Shown here in pieces: positions 7,419 to 16,824 of a stretch of DNA of 64,000 bases. The notes under the pieces are model-generated. The model saw nothing but the letters and a program-made list of their open reading frames with translations. It was not told the origin of the DNA and made no database searches. Position 1 is the stretch's first letter, and the number at the start of each line of letters is the position of its first letter. The position numbers and the translations under genes were made by a program. Source of the DNA: Zeaxanthinibacter sp. PT1 (lineage in GTDB: Bacteria > Bacteroidota > Bacteroidia > Flavobacteriales > Flavobacteriaceae); the NCBI RefSeq assembly GCF_028464225.1, contig NZ_JAQPCN010000001.1, positions 62,001 to 126,000 of the forward strand. The letters are read 5' to 3'.

Positions 7419-9392
7419 TCAGGCGATCACCCGGTTCAATTTCTTGTTCAATAACTTCGTAAGTTGCAGATAATTGATGATCTCTTCCAGGATCTCGCGG
7501 TGATCCTGCTCTACAGCTTCCGTATTTTTCTGTAATGCCGCTATTCTTTTTTTGATCAGGTAACAGCGCAGGGTAAGAATGGTTTCACTCACCAATTGTG
7601 CCACTCCACTATCCTTTTCTTTGGGGTAGATATCTTTCCGTTCCCAATCGTGAAGGGTGTATTTCTCTTCTTCCATCAATATGGACGAAATCTCCGCACT
7701 GAGCTCCTGGTCTAATGAATTCAGGAAAACCTGCAGGGAAAAATCGTCGTTCTCGTTCATTTCGGCAATTATCCTGGTATAGATTTTTTTGAACTGCTCA
7801 TGCGCGAGTTCTATTTCATCGTCCTGCAAGTCCAGGTAAATTTTCTCAAACACCCTGGCTTTGAATTGCTCCGGTTCTAGTACCAGTTCGCCTTCATCAT
7901 TTTCTTTCAGTACAAGATCTTCAAACTCCTGCTGTTGCTTTCCGTATAACAGCAGTACTTCAATGATCTTTCGTTCCAGCTCGTATTGCACATCCACTTT
8001 GGCTGCCGGGGGATCATCCCTGACCACCTCGAAGGATTTCTGCTCTTCCTTGGTCTTTTTGGCAGCATCCATCCCCTGTTTTTTACCCATCTGGGCCAGG
8101 GTATTGAACAACACCGCCTCAGATATGTTCATCATAGCAGCGCATTCCTGTATATAGATCTCGCGCTGTATGCGGTCCGGGATCCTGGAAATACTCTGCA
8201 CGATCTCCCTCACCGTGTCTGCCCTTTTAATGGGATCATTTGCTGCTTCTTTAGCCAGCAGCGAGGTCTTGAATTGTATAAAATCCTTAGCTTCAGATTT
8301 CAGGTACTGCTGCAGTTCATCTTCTGTATGCCTGCGTGCAAAACTATCCGGATCTTCCCCATCCGGGAAGGTGACCACCTTTACGTTCATCCCTTGCTCC
8401 AGGATCAGGTCTATTCCCCTCAGTGAAGCCCTCTGCCCTGCTGCATCCCCATCAAAAAGTACGGTTATATTCCTGGTAAGCCTGTTCACCAATCGTATCT
8501 GCTCCGGGGTCAGTGCAGTTCCGCTGGAGGAAACCACGTTCTCTATCCCGCTCTGGTACATCTGTATCACATCGGTATACCCTTCTACCAGGTAGCAATT
8601 ATCTTCTTTGGCTATGGCCTGTTTAGCAAAATTGATCCCGTACAGCACTTTGCTCTTGTGATAGATATCGCTCTCGGGAGAATTCAGGTATTTAGCGGCT
8701 TTCTTATCATTCCCCAGGATCCGGCCCCCGAACCCGAGCACACGTCCGCTCATGGAATGAATGGGAAACATCACCCTGCCCTTAAACCGGTCATAGGTCT
8801 TCTTTTCACCCGATCCGCCATCCTTCACAATAGTAAGGCCTGTCTTTTCCAGGTACTCAAGTTTATAGCCATCACCCAATGCCTCCTTGGTAAAAGCCTC
8901 CCACTGGTCCGGGCTGTAGCCCAGTCCGAACTTCCTGATAGTATCCTCTGTAAACCCCCGTTCTTTAAAATAACTAAGCCCGATGGCCTTACCTGTTTCG
9001 GTCTTCCACAGCACTTTTTCAAAATACTGCTGGGCATAGGTGGTAACCAGGAACATACTTTCCCTCTCGTCTGCTTGTTCCTTTTGTTCGTCGGTCTGCT
9101 CGGTTTCCTCAATCTCTATCCCGTATTTATTAGCGAGGTAACGGATAGCCTCCGGGTAAGTAAAATGCTCGTGCTCCATCAGGAAAGCCACCACGTTTCC
9201 TCCCTTACCGCTACTAAAATCTTTCCAGATCTGTTTTACCGGGGAGACCATGAAACTCGGGGTACGCTCATCGGTAAAGGGGCTTAACCCCTTGTAATTG
9301 GATCCTGATTTCTTAAGGTTGACAAAATCACCAATCACCTCCTCGACCCGGGCGGTTTCATATACATTATCAATGGTGGTTTTAGAAATCAA
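7419..9392 (-). CDS. dnaG: DNA primase with a degenerate zinc ribbon
   Basis: DnaG makes RNA primers at the replication fork. At 657 residues it has the N-terminal primase zinc-binding fold, the catalytic core with the TOPRIM signatures LVEGYTDVIQ and VLFDGDAAG, and a C-terminal helicase-interaction region. All four expected zinc ligands are replaced: the CPFH motif reads SPFT (Ser37, Thr40) and the CFGCG motif reads DFSSG (Asp58, Ser61). The surrounding fold residues (TPSFMVSP, GKGGN) are kept, so the domain is probably present without metal. Confidence 0.95.
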   Translation of the reverse strand: MISKTTIDNVYETARVEEVIGDFVNLKKSGSNYKGLSPFTDERTPSFMVSPVKQIWKDFSSGKGGNVVAFLMEHEHFTYPEAIRYLANKYGIEIEETEQTDEQKEQADERESMFLVTTYAQQYFEKVLWKTETGKAIGLSYFKERGFTEDTIRKFGLGYSPDQWEAFTKEALGDGYKLEYLEKTGLTIVKDGGSGEKKTYDRFKGRVMFPIHSMSGRVLGFGGRILGNDKKAAKYLNSPESDIYHKSKVLYGINFAKQAIAKEDNCYLVEGYTDVIQMYQSGIENVVSSSGTALTPEQIRLVNRLTRNITVLFDGDAAGQRASLRGIDLILEQGMNVKVVTFPDGEDPDSFARRHTEDELQQYLKSEAKDFIQFKTSLLAKEAANDPIKRADTVREIVQSISRIPDRIQREIYIQECAAMMNISEAVLFNTLAQMGKKQGMDAAKKTKEEQKSFEVVRDDPPAAKVDVQYELERKIIEVLLLYGKQQQEFEDLVLKENDEGELVLEPEQFKARVFEKIYLDLQDDEIELAHEQFKKIYTRIIAEMNENDDFSLQVFLNSLDQELSAEISSILMEEEKYTLHDWERKDIYPKEKDSGVAQLVSETILTLRCYLIKKRIAALQKNTEAVEQDHREILEEIINYLQLTKLLNKKLNRVIA

Positions 9393-9516
9393 AATTCGAA
9401 TTTTAAGGCTTTGGTAAAAATATGAAAACTGCCTTTAAAGCCAGCTTTCCTGTGAACGAATAATATTCTGCCGACTAAGTATTAAATTTGTGCTGATCGC
9501 TTAATTAAGTAGGTTT

Positions 9517-9756
9517 ATGATCTTATTCTTCGGAATGCGTCCCGGTAAAAGTGAAACCACGCACCTTCATGGCACCCCATGCCCGCATTGCGGCAACGCG
9601 GGAACCCTTGAATTATATTGTACTCCGCACTATTTTCACCTCTTCTGGATCAAGATCTTCCCGGTCTATACCAGCAGGGTGATAGAATGTACGCATTGCA
9701 AGCGGGGTTATTTTAAGGAGGATTTTACCGAAGAGATGCGAAGGGCGATCCCCTGA
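9517..9756 (+). CDS. Small zinc-ribbon protein
   Basis: This 79-residue protein carries two CxxC knuckles, CPHC at 22-25 and CTHC at 58-61, separated by a hydrophobic segment (FHLFWIKIFPVY). That is the plan of short zinc-ribbon family proteins common in Bacteroidota; function is unknown. A consensus-like TAAATTTG box at 9483-9490 upstream supports expression. It is divergent from dnaG. Confidence 0.8.
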   Translation: MILFFGMRPGKSETTHLHGTPCPHCGNAGTLELYCTPHYFHLFWIKIFPVYTSRVIECTHCKRGYFKEDFTEEMRRAIP

Positions 9757-9767
9757 ATGCTCTACCT

Positions 9768-10745
9768 TTATTTCTTCCGGTCTACCACGTAATTCACCAT
9801 AAGTTCCAAAGCAGATTTATAGGGGGATGCCGGGTATTGAGCCAGCAATTCCAAGGCTTCTTCCTTAAAGCGATACATTTTCTTTTCAGCATAGGCCAGC
9901 CCACCGTTCGCTTTTACGAATGCGATCACTTCCTTGACCCTTTTCTTATCCTTATTGTGGTTTTTAACCGAATTGATCAGCCACTTCCTTTGCTGGTCAT
10001 CACAAGTATTGAGTACATAGATCAGGGGCAGGGTCATTTTCTGTTCCTTGATATCTATGCCGGTTGGTTTCCCAATCTTTTCCTCCCCGTAATCAAAAAG
10101 GTCATCTTTGATCTGGAATGCCATCCCGCAGAGCTCACCGAATTTTCGAAATGTCTCTACGTGTTCCGTTCCCGGCTGAACCGAACAGGCTCCCAGGCTG
10201 CAGCAGGCTGCGATCAGGGTAGCTGTCTTCTGCCGTATGATCTCGTAATAGATCTCTTCCGTGATATCCAGCCTCCGTGCTTTTTCTATCTGCAGCAATT
10301 CGCCTTCACTGATCTCCCGGATGGCCACCGAGATAATCTTCAGAAGGTCAAAATCATCGTGATCCACAGAAAGCAACATTCCTTTAGAAAGCAGGTAATC
10401 CCCGACCAATACAGCGATCTTGTTCTTCCAGAGGGCATTGATAGAAAAGAAACCCCTGCGTTTATTAGAATCGTCCACCACATCATCATGCACCAGTGAT
10501 GCCGTATGGATCAGTTCTATGACCGAGGCTCCCCTGTAGGTACGCTCATTGACATTCCCATTATTGACCAGTTTGGCGGTAAGAAAAACGAACATGGGCC
10601 GCATCTGTTTGCCCTTGCGATTCACGATGTAATAGGTGATCCGGTTTAGCAGGGCAACTTTAGAAGACATGGAATCATAGAACTTCTTTTCAAAAAGTTC
10701 CATTTCCTGGTTTACCGGCTCTTTGATTTGTGCTACGACGTTCAA
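9768..10745 (-). CDS. Trans-polyprenyl diphosphate synthase
   Basis: The 325-residue enzyme elongates an allylic diphosphate with isopentenyl diphosphate. The first Asp-rich motif DDVVDD is at 87-92 and the second, DDLFD, at 214-218, with the GKQMRP segment before them. Chain length cannot be read safely; in flavobacteria this type usually makes the long side chain of menaquinone (IspB/HepT-like). It is 64 bases downstream of rlmN. Confidence 0.9.
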   Translation of the reverse strand: MNVVAQIKEPVNQEMELFEKKFYDSMSSKVALLNRITYYIVNRKGKQMRPMFVFLTAKLVNNGNVNERTYRGASVIELIHTASLVHDDVVDDSNKRRGFFSINALWKNKIAVLVGDYLLSKGMLLSVDHDDFDLLKIISVAIREISEGELLQIEKARRLDITEEIYYEIIRQKTATLIAACCSLGACSVQPGTEHVETFRKFGELCGMAFQIKDDLFDYGEEKIGKPTGIDIKEQKMTLPLIYVLNTCDDQQRKWLINSVKNHNKDKKRVKEVIAFVKANGGLAYAEKKMYRFKEEALELLAQYPASPYKSALELMVNYVVDRKK

Positions 10746-10809
10746 AAGACTTGATTTATGAACTCAAAAGTAGGTAAAAATAAAAAGGTTCCGGCCATAG
10801 CAGAAGTGC

Positions 10810-11856
10810 TTAGGATTTATTGGCCAATTGGCCGCATGCTGCATCGATATCCTTTCCCCGGGAACGCCTGACGGTGACAGTAATACCATTGCGTTCCAGC
10901 GTATGCACATAACGATCTATGGCGGCATTGGATGCCTGCCTGAAATCCTCACCGTCTTCTATCGGGTTGTATTCGATCAGGTTCACCTTAGAAGGTGCAA
11001 ACTTGCAGAATGCCACCAGGGCATCTGCATCTTCCTGCCGGTCGTTGATACCTTCCCAGACGACATATTCGTAAGTGATCCTGCTCTTGGTCTTAGTGTA
11101 CCAGTACTCCAGCGACTCCCTCAGGTCGGCTAATGGGAAAGTCGAATTAAAGGGCATAATACTGGTACGGATACTGTCTATGGCAGAATGGAGTGAAACC
11201 GCCAGCTTAAACTTCACCTCTTCATCAGCCAGTTTCTTGATCATCTTTGGCACCCCCGAGGTAGAAACGGTAATTCGCTTGGGAGACATGCCAAGACCTT
11301 CGGGAGAAGTAATCTTATCTATGGCCTTCAGAACATTGTTGTAGTTCATCAGGGGCTCTCCCATGCCCATAAAGACGATATTGCTGAGTGGGCGATCAAA
11401 ATACAACCGGCTTTCATTATCGATAGCCACTACCTGGTCATAGATCTCGTCCGGGTTCAGGTTCCGCATCCGCTTCAGCTTGGCCGTTGCACAGAACCTG
11501 CAGTCCAGGCTACAACCCACCTGGCTGGAAACACATGCGGTGGTCCTGCTGCTTGTAGGAATAAGCACTGATTCTACAACCAAGTCATCATGCAGCCGGA
11601 TAGCATTTTTAATAGTCCCGTCATTGCTCCGCTGCATCTTGTCTACCTTGATGTGGTTGATGACAAAATTTGCCGACAACATCTCTCGCGTTTCCTTGGA
11701 GATATTAGTCATCGCCTCGAAAGAATGTGCAGATTTCTGCCAAAGCCACTCGTAAACCTGGTCTCCCCTGTAAGCATGGTCTCCCTGCTCCTTAAAGAAG
11801 GTCCTTAACTGATCCCTTGTCAGCGCCCGTATGTCTTTCTTTACATGTGTATCCAC
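10810..11856 (-). CDS. rlmN: 23S rRNA/tRNA adenine-C2 methyltransferase RlmN
   Basis: This radical-SAM enzyme methylates A2503 of 23S rRNA and A37 of some tRNAs. The cluster motif is C115-x3-C119-x2-C122 within CSLDCRFC, and the C-terminal Cys341 in AACGQL is the second catalytic cysteine that forms the methyl-linked intermediate. Length 348 is normal. It follows queA by 58 bases, so both tRNA/rRNA modification genes may share a transcript. Confidence 0.95.
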   Translation of the reverse strand: MDTHVKKDIRALTRDQLRTFFKEQGDHAYRGDQVYEWLWQKSAHSFEAMTNISKETREMLSANFVINHIKVDKMQRSNDGTIKNAIRLHDDLVVESVLIPTSSRTTACVSSQVGCSLDCRFCATAKLKRMRNLNPDEIYDQVVAIDNESRLYFDRPLSNIVFMGMGEPLMNYNNVLKAIDKITSPEGLGMSPKRITVSTSGVPKMIKKLADEEVKFKLAVSLHSAIDSIRTSIMPFNSTFPLADLRESLEYWYTKTKSRITYEYVVWEGINDRQEDADALVAFCKFAPSKVNLIEYNPIEDGEDFRQASNAAIDRYVHTLERNGITVTVRRSRGKDIDAACGQLANKS

Positions 11857-11914
11857 TTCATTGGCTTTTATAGACCAGGGAAGGCCTGTTCAGGGGGTAA
11901 TCCCCCAATTGTCC

Positions 11915-12967
11915 TTAATCGATGATCAGCATAGCATCCCCGTAGGAATAGAATCGGTACCCTTCCAGTATCGCCTCTTTATACGCCCGTTTCATCAGGT
12001 CGTGCCCCATAAAGGCAGATACCATCATTAACAAGGTAGATTTAGGCAAATGGAAGTTAGTTACCATAGCGTTGGCAATACTGAATTCATAAGGAGGGAA
12101 TATAAACTTGTTAGTCCATCCTTCGAAAGTGTTCAGCATATGTTCCGAAGAAACTGCACTTTCCAGGCCTCTCATGGCTGTTGTTCCTACTGCACAGATT
12201 CGGCGTTTCTGATTTTTGGCATTATTGACGATCTCCGTAGCTTTCTCATCGATCACCAGTTCCTCGCTATCCATTTTGTGCTTAGACAGGTCTTCTACCT
12301 CAACTGGGTTAAAGGTACCCAACCCGACATGAAGGGTCAGTTCTGCAAAATCTATCCCCTTGATCTCAAGACGTTTTAAGAGGTGCTTTGAGAAATGTAG
12401 GCCGGCAGTAGGTGCCGCTACGGCTCCTTCGTATTTAGCGTATATGGTCTGGTAACGACTCTCGTCTTCCGGTTCTACTTCTCGCTTAATGTACTTAGGC
12501 AGCGGTGTTTCACCAAGTTCCCTCAGCTTCCTCCTGAAATCGGTATACGATCCGTCATAGAGGAAACGCAGGGTTCTACCTCTTGAAGTCGTATTGTCGA
12601 TCACCTCGGCCACAAGGCTTTCGTCTTCCCCGAAGTACAGTTTGTTACCAATACGGATCTTCCTTGCAGGGTCTACCAGCACATCCCATAATCTTTGCTC
12701 TTCGTTCAGTTCACGCAATAGGAATACCTCGATCCGCGCTCCTGTCTTTTCCTTATTTCCATATAACCTGGCAGGAAACACCTTGGTGTTGTTCAGCACC
12801 ATTACATCACCCTCGTCAAAATAATCGATCAGGTCTTTGAACATCTTGTGCTCAATTTTCCCGCTTTTTCGATGCACTACCATCAGTTTGGATTCATCCC
12901 TGTTCTCTGATGGATATTCCGCCAGTAATTCTTTAGGCAACTCGAAGTTAAAATGTGATAATTTCAT
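11915..12967 (-). CDS. queA: tRNA preQ1(34) S-adenosylmethionine ribosyltransferase-isomerase QueA
   Basis: QueA transfers and isomerises the ribosyl group of SAM onto preQ1-modified tRNA, the penultimate step of queuosine formation. The start [19 protein letters not shown], the segment [11 protein letters not shown] and the loop LHVGLGTF are characteristic, and the 350-residue length is normal. It has its own strong-looking promoter about 150 bases upstream. Confidence 0.95.
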   Translation of the reverse strand: MKLSHFNFELPKELLAEYPSENRDESKLMVVHRKSGKIEHKMFKDLIDYFDEGDVMVLNNTKVFPARLYGNKEKTGARIEVFLLRELNEEQRLWDVLVDPARKIRIGNKLYFGEDESLVAEVIDNTTSRGRTLRFLYDGSYTDFRRKLRELGETPLPKYIKREVEPEDESRYQTIYAKYEGAVAAPTAGLHFSKHLLKRLEIKGIDFAELTLHVGLGTFNPVEVEDLSKHKMDSEELVIDEKATEIVNNAKNQKRRICAVGTTAMRGLESAVSSEHMLNTFEGWTNKFIFPPYEFSIANAMVTNFHLPKSTLLMMVSAFMGHDLMKRAYKEAILEGYRFYSYGDAMLIID

Positions 12968-13114
12968 AGATGTTTTCTGAAATAGGGTTATGGAAACTAT
13001 TCAAATGGCAAAATGCGCCCGACCCCGTGAACTGATTTAATCCCCGGAGTGGAGGCCGACATGCTGAAGCCTTAAAATTTCCTATACAATTTTTGATATT
13101 GATTACAGCGGCTG
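12968..13114 (-). other. Long 5' leader of queA
   Basis: The untranslated region between the predicted promoter and queA is nearly 150 bases. It has G+C-rich stretches with complementary pieces such as CTCCGGGG and the GGGGTCGGGCGC run, but I could not match it to a known riboswitch class. No small ORF with a convincing start is seen. Confidence 0.35.
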
Positions 13115-13146
13115 CAAATATACGACCCGGGAACAGGGGTTGTCAA
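13115..13146 (-). promoter_or_regulatory. Promoter of queA
   Basis: On the minus strand TTG (13144-13146, within TTGACA) is followed after 21 bases by TATATTTG (13115-13122). Both elements match the Bacteroidota TTG-N17-23-TAnnTTTG consensus exactly, which makes this the clearest promoter in the window. Confidence 0.7.
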
Positions 13147-13169
13147 GTAAATAGCCATTTAAATCTGAA

Positions 13170-14399
13170 TCATAACTCCCGGAGACCGAATCCTAATGCC
13201 TGCAAATCACTCCAGTAATCCGGGTACGACTTCTCTACCACTCCCGCCTCTGCAATCCGGATCCTGGTCTTTAAGGCCAATGGAGCAAAGGCCATAGCCA
13301 TACGATGGTCGTTATAGGTGGCAATACTGACGTCTTCCTGGATCCCGGTTGCAGGTTTTAGCGTCAGGCTATCCTCGGTCACTTCTACATCTGCTCCTAG
13401 TTTCCCGAGTTCATTCTGCAGGGCTAGCAGCCTGTCGGTTTCTTTGATTTTCAGTGTATGCAAGCCCGTCAGCCTGCAGCCCACTCCCAGGCCAAAACAG
13501 CTCACGGCTATAGTCTGGGCGATATCCGGGGCATTGGCCAGGTCGTATTCCAGGAAGTCGGGTGTTTTGTGCTCTGTCTTCATTAAACGGATAGAATGTC
13601 CTTCAAAGCGGGTCTCCACTCCAAAATCCTTATAGATCTCCCTCAGGACACTGTCGCCCTGCAAGCTCTTCTCCTGGTAAGAAGAAAGGACCAGTGTGCT
13701 ACCGGGTGCTGCCAAGGCAGCAATGCTGTAGAAATAAGAAGCAGAGCTCCAATCGGATTCTACCACTAGTTTTTTGGGGGTGATCTTATCCAATGCGCCG
13801 ATGGTGATTAAGGATCCCTCAAAGCTATTAGGGATTCCCAACTGCTTTAAGAGCGAAAGGGTCATCCGGATATAGGGAACAGAGGTGATCTTGCCTTCCA
13901 GCTCTAATTCCAGCCCATGCTCTAAGGAAGGAGCGATCAGCAAAAGTGCAGAAATATACTGGCTGCTGATATTGGCCGGTAAACTGGTTGCCTTTTCCTG
14001 CAACTTCTTTCCTTTAATGCGCAAAGGCGGATATCCTTCCTGTTCCGCGTAGCTGATCTCTGCCCCTAAGGAACGCAGTGCATCCACCAGGACTTTTATC
14101 GGTCTTTCGGTCATCCGTTGGGACCCGGTAAGTAAAACTTCCTTCCCCGGCTGCGAAGCAAAATAAGCCGTCAGGAAACGCATGGCGGTCCCGGCGTGAT
14201 GGATATCTACCGTTCCGAATTCCTGGAGCAGGCCTTCCTGCATCACCTGGGTATCAGCAGAATTGGAGAGGTTTGCGATCTGCAGCCCCGGAAATAAAGC
14301 ACGTAGCAGCAGCAGCCGATTAGATTCACTTTTAGAACCGGTAATATTTACCTGGGCTTTGAGGAGGGAGCTTGAGGGTCCGGTCAGGGCTATATTCAA
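13170..14399 (-). CDS. aroA: 3-phosphoshikimate 1-carboxyvinyltransferase (EPSP synthase)
   Basis: AroA joins phosphoenolpyruvate to shikimate-3-phosphate in the chorismate pathway. Recognisable pieces are GSKSESNRLLLLRAL at the N terminus, LTGSQRMTERPIKVLVDALRS, SSQYISALLL and the late NDHRMAMAF. At 409 residues it is slightly shorter than the usual 420-430. It is not in an operon with the aromatic genes at 17-21 kb but feeds the same pathway. A hairpin separates it from mazG upstream. Confidence 0.93.
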   Translation of the reverse strand: MNIALTGPSSSLLKAQVNITGSKSESNRLLLLRALFPGLQIANLSNSADTQVMQEGLLQEFGTVDIHHAGTAMRFLTAYFASQPGKEVLLTGSQRMTERPIKVLVDALRSLGAEISYAEQEGYPPLRIKGKKLQEKATSLPANISSQYISALLLIAPSLEHGLELELEGKITSVPYIRMTLSLLKQLGIPNSFEGSLITIGALDKITPKKLVVESDWSSASYFYSIAALAAPGSTLVLSSYQEKSLQGDSVLREIYKDFGVETRFEGHSIRLMKTEHKTPDFLEYDLANAPDIAQTIAVSCFGLGVGCRLTGLHTLKIKETDRLLALQNELGKLGADVEVTEDSLTLKPATGIQEDVSIATYNDHRMAMAFAPLALKTRIRIAEAGVVEKSYPDYWSDLQALGFGLREL

Positions 14400-14440
14400 A
14401 ACGTGGTATTTAAAATTATAATGCGGTTACAACAAACTGA

Positions 14441-14469
14441 TAAAGCCACTTCTCGGATTGGAAAGTGGC
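14441..14469 (-). terminator. Possible terminator after mazG
   Basis: On the minus strand GCCACTT and AAGTGGC form a 7-bp stem around an 11-base loop, followed by TTTATC. It lies 13 bases after the mazG stop codon. The T run is short, so termination may be partial. Confidence 0.5.
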
Positions 14470-14481
14470 GAATCGAATTTA

Positions 14482-14808
14482 CTATTTAAGTTTTTCGTTA
14501 TTCTGGTGGCGATCGTGGTCGCGCTTGGTTTTCAGGTCCAGTTTTTTATCAAAGGCCTGCTGCAGGTCTATCCCGGTCTGGTTGGCCAGGCAAAGCACTA
14601 CGAAGAGTACATCGGCCAGTTCTTCACCCAGGTCTTTCTCCTTATCAGAGGGTTTTTCACTCTGTTCGCCATAACGTCGGGCAATGATCCTGGCCACCTC
14701 CCCTACCTCTTCGGTAAGCTGGGCCATATTGGTAAGTTCGTTAAAATAACGAACGCCGTGTTCCTGAATCCATTTATCTACCGCTAGTTGAGCGCCTTGA
14801 ATATTCAT
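14482..14808 (-). CDS. MazG-like nucleotide pyrophosphohydrolase
   Basis: The 108-residue protein has the all-alpha NTP pyrophosphatase pattern: LTEEVGEVARII followed by GEELADVLFVVLCLA, which supply the acidic Mg2+ ligands (ExxE and ExxD). Such single-domain proteins hydrolyse non-canonical or excess dNTPs; the exact substrate is unknown. Its ATG overlaps the dtd stop by one base (TAATG), so it is the third gene of the rsgA-dtd-mazG unit. Confidence 0.85.
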   Translation of the reverse strand: MNIQGAQLAVDKWIQEHGVRYFNELTNMAQLTEEVGEVARIIARRYGEQSEKPSDKEKDLGEELADVLFVVLCLANQTGIDLQQAFDKKLDLKTKRDHDRHQNNEKLK

Positions 14809-15260
14809 TATTCTTTATTTTTTGTATCTATAATTATCGTAACCGGACCATCGTTGAGTAGTTCAACTTTCATATCCGCGCCGAAGCTTCCCGTACCCAC
14901 TTTTTTGCCGAGATCAACTTCTAGCTGCCGTACAAATTGCTCGTACATAGGTACAGCTTTATCCGGCTTAGCCGCTTTGATGTAAGAGGGCCGGTTGCCT
15001 TTTTTTGTCGATGCGTGTAAGGTAAACTGGCTGACGACAATAGCATCACCCCCCTCGTCCAGCAAGGAATTGTTCATTACCCCTTCCTCATCATTAAAGA
15101 TCCTGAGGTTGGCAATTTTCCGCGAGAGCCAGCTGATGTCCTCGGCATTATCCTGGTCTTCTACCCCTAGCAGGATCAACAAACCTTTCCCGATAGCTGA
15201 GACCTGCTCGCCTTCTATGGTCACCCCGGCATGTGAAACGCGCTGCACTACTGCCCTCAT
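14808..15260 (-). CDS. dtd: D-aminoacyl-tRNA deacylase
   Basis: Dtd removes D-amino acids wrongly attached to tRNA. The two family motifs are visible: SQFTLHA and, near the C terminus, NDGPVTI, whose Gly-Pro pair forms the chiral selectivity filter. The 150-residue length is exact for the family. The start overlaps the end of rsgA by four bases. Confidence 0.95.
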   Translation of the reverse strand: MRAVVQRVSHAGVTIEGEQVSAIGKGLLILLGVEDQDNAEDISWLSRKIANLRIFNDEEGVMNNSLLDEGGDAIVVSQFTLHASTKKGNRPSYIKAAKPDKAVPMYEQFVRQLEVDLGKKVGTGSFGADMKVELLNDGPVTIIIDTKNKE

Positions 15261-16228
15261 ACCCCTTGGTAATTATCCTGCCGGTGAGTGTCCTCTTCCC
15301 CGGTGACCATGGCCACGTAACTCTTGTAGCGGCTCCAGGCCAGCTCGTCATTTTCAAGAGCATCTTTTACAGCGCACTGTGGTTCATCCAGGTGAAGGCA
15401 ATTATTAAACTTGCAGTGTTCCTTTAATTCGAAAAATTCCGGGAAGTAATCCCCAATTTCTTCCCGCTCCATATCCACCAGTCCAAAACCTTTGATTCCG
15501 GGTGTATCGATGATACGGATATCGTCTTCCAGGTCAAACATCTCCGCAAATGTAGTGGTGTGTTGCCCCTGCATGTGCTGGGCTGATATTTTAGCCGTTT
15601 TAAGCGACAGGTCCGGAGCGATATAATTGATCAGTGTGGATTTCCCAACCCCTGAATGCCCTGCGAACATACTGGTCTTCCCCTTCATCATCTCGCGTAC
15701 CTTATCCACATTTTTGCCTGTCTTCGCCGAAATGCCGATACAGGTATAGCCGATATCCCGGTAGAGAGCCGCCAGGTATTTGATCTCACCCAATTCTTCT
15801 GCTTCGTAGACATCAACTTTATTAAAGAGGAGAACAGCGGGAACATCATAGGCTTCCGAGGTGGCCAGGAAACGATCTATAAAATTGGTATAGGTCTTGG
15901 GGTTATTCAGGGTAACGATCAGGAATACCTGGTCCAGGTTGGCCGCGATAATATGGGTCTGCTTGGACAGGTTCACGGACTTGCGGATGATGTAATTCTT
16001 ACGCTCTGCAATCTCTGTGATCACCCCAAATGTTTCATCCCCGGCATCCTCAAGGATAAAGCTGACTTCGTCTCCGACGGCTACGGGATTGGTACTCTTT
16101 ATCCCCTGTAGCCGGAACTTTCCTTTGATTCGGCAATCATAGGTTTCTCCCTCTTTGGTTTTGACGGAGTACCAACTGCCGGTCGACTTGTAAACGGTCC
16201 CTTTCATGTCCCTTTTATTTCTCTGCAA
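15257..16228 (-). CDS. rsgA: Small ribosomal subunit biogenesis GTPase RsgA
   Basis: RsgA checks late 30S maturation. It shows the circular permutation of this family: an N-terminal OB fold, then G4 (NKVD) before G1 (GHSGVGKST) and G3 (DTPG), and a C-terminal zinc site in CKFNNCLHLDEPQC. The 323-residue length is normal. It heads a unit with dtd and mazG and diverges from the secreted protein at 16305. Confidence 0.95.
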   Translation of the reverse strand: MQRNKRDMKGTVYKSTGSWYSVKTKEGETYDCRIKGKFRLQGIKSTNPVAVGDEVSFILEDAGDETFGVITEIAERKNYIIRKSVNLSKQTHIIAANLDQVFLIVTLNNPKTYTNFIDRFLATSEAYDVPAVLLFNKVDVYEAEELGEIKYLAALYRDIGYTCIGISAKTGKNVDKVREMMKGKTSMFAGHSGVGKSTLINYIAPDLSLKTAKISAQHMQGQHTTTFAEMFDLEDDIRIIDTPGIKGFGLVDMEREEIGDYFPEFFELKEHCKFNNCLHLDEPQCAVKDALENDELAWSRYKSYVAMVTGEEDTHRQDNYQGV

Positions 16229-16304
16229 AGAAACAATTTTAGCATTAAACTAAGATGTATATTTGACTGTAAATAAGCCAATTCACTTATAATTAAACAA
16301 GGAA

Positions 16305-16745
16305 ATGAAAAAATTAATGTTATTCAGTTGCCTTTTCTTGTTGGCAGGGCTGGAAGCCATGGCCCAACAGTATAAGGTCATTACCAGTGTAGAATCTATC
16401 GTACCTAACGGGCTGGGCCGGTCACGGATCATCAATGCCCAGGAAGAGAAAGACTACAAAGAGTTTACCAGCGTACAAACCGAAGAAGACAACAGCCGGA
16501 ACAAATCTGACCGCGACGAGATCCGGGTGCGGAACTTTGAAGAAACCAAGTTGCTGAACTTCTTCAATATCGGTGGCATCCGTTTCCAGAACATCGCTGC
16601 CAATGATGCTATGCTGAGCTCCATGATCAACAGCATGGTTGCTGATGGATGGGAGCTGGCCTTCGTGAGCAGTGCCGTGGAAAGCGACGCGGGTAAAGAT
16701 GATGGGCAGGGAATATTCATCACCCGCTACATCTTTAAAAAGTAA
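16305..16745 (+). CDS. Secreted protein of unknown function
   Basis: The 146-residue protein begins with a clear signal peptide (about 1-20, ending AMA-Q) and has no lipobox. The C-terminal half (RFQNIAANDAMLSSMINSM, then DGWELAFVSSAVES) has a compact DGWEL pattern like the DUF4177-type fold, and it resembles conserved hypothetical proteins I associate with flavobacteria. No function can be given. A TATATTTG box at 16258-16265 suggests its own promoter, divergent from rsgA. Confidence 0.75.
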   Translation: MKKLMLFSCLFLLAGLEAMAQQYKVITSVESIVPNGLGRSRIINAQEEKDYKEFTSVQTEEDNSRNKSDRDEIRVRNFEETKLLNFFNIGGIRFQNIAANDAMLSSMINSMVADGWELAFVSSAVESDAGKDDGQGIFITRYIFKK

Positions 16746-16759
16746 TCCAAATGGATCCC

Positions 16760-16786
16760 CTTCCCCGGCATTTTACCCCGGGGAAG
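16760..16786. terminator. Hairpin between convergent genes
   Basis: CTTCCCCGG (16760-16768) pairs perfectly with CCGGGGAAG (16778-16786) around a nine-base loop. No T run follows on either strand, so it is a weak candidate for termination of the two convergent genes. Confidence 0.4.
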
Positions 16787-16824
16787 AATAGGGTCCGGTA
16801 ACTTAAGTGCGTACAGACATTTCC

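Noticed and set aside
8658-9287. 209-codon plus-strand ORF
   Set aside because: It is antisense to dnaG.
12968-13114. preQ1 riboswitch before queA
   Set aside because: I looked for the short preQ1-I pattern with a C-rich loop and A-rich tail and did not find it.
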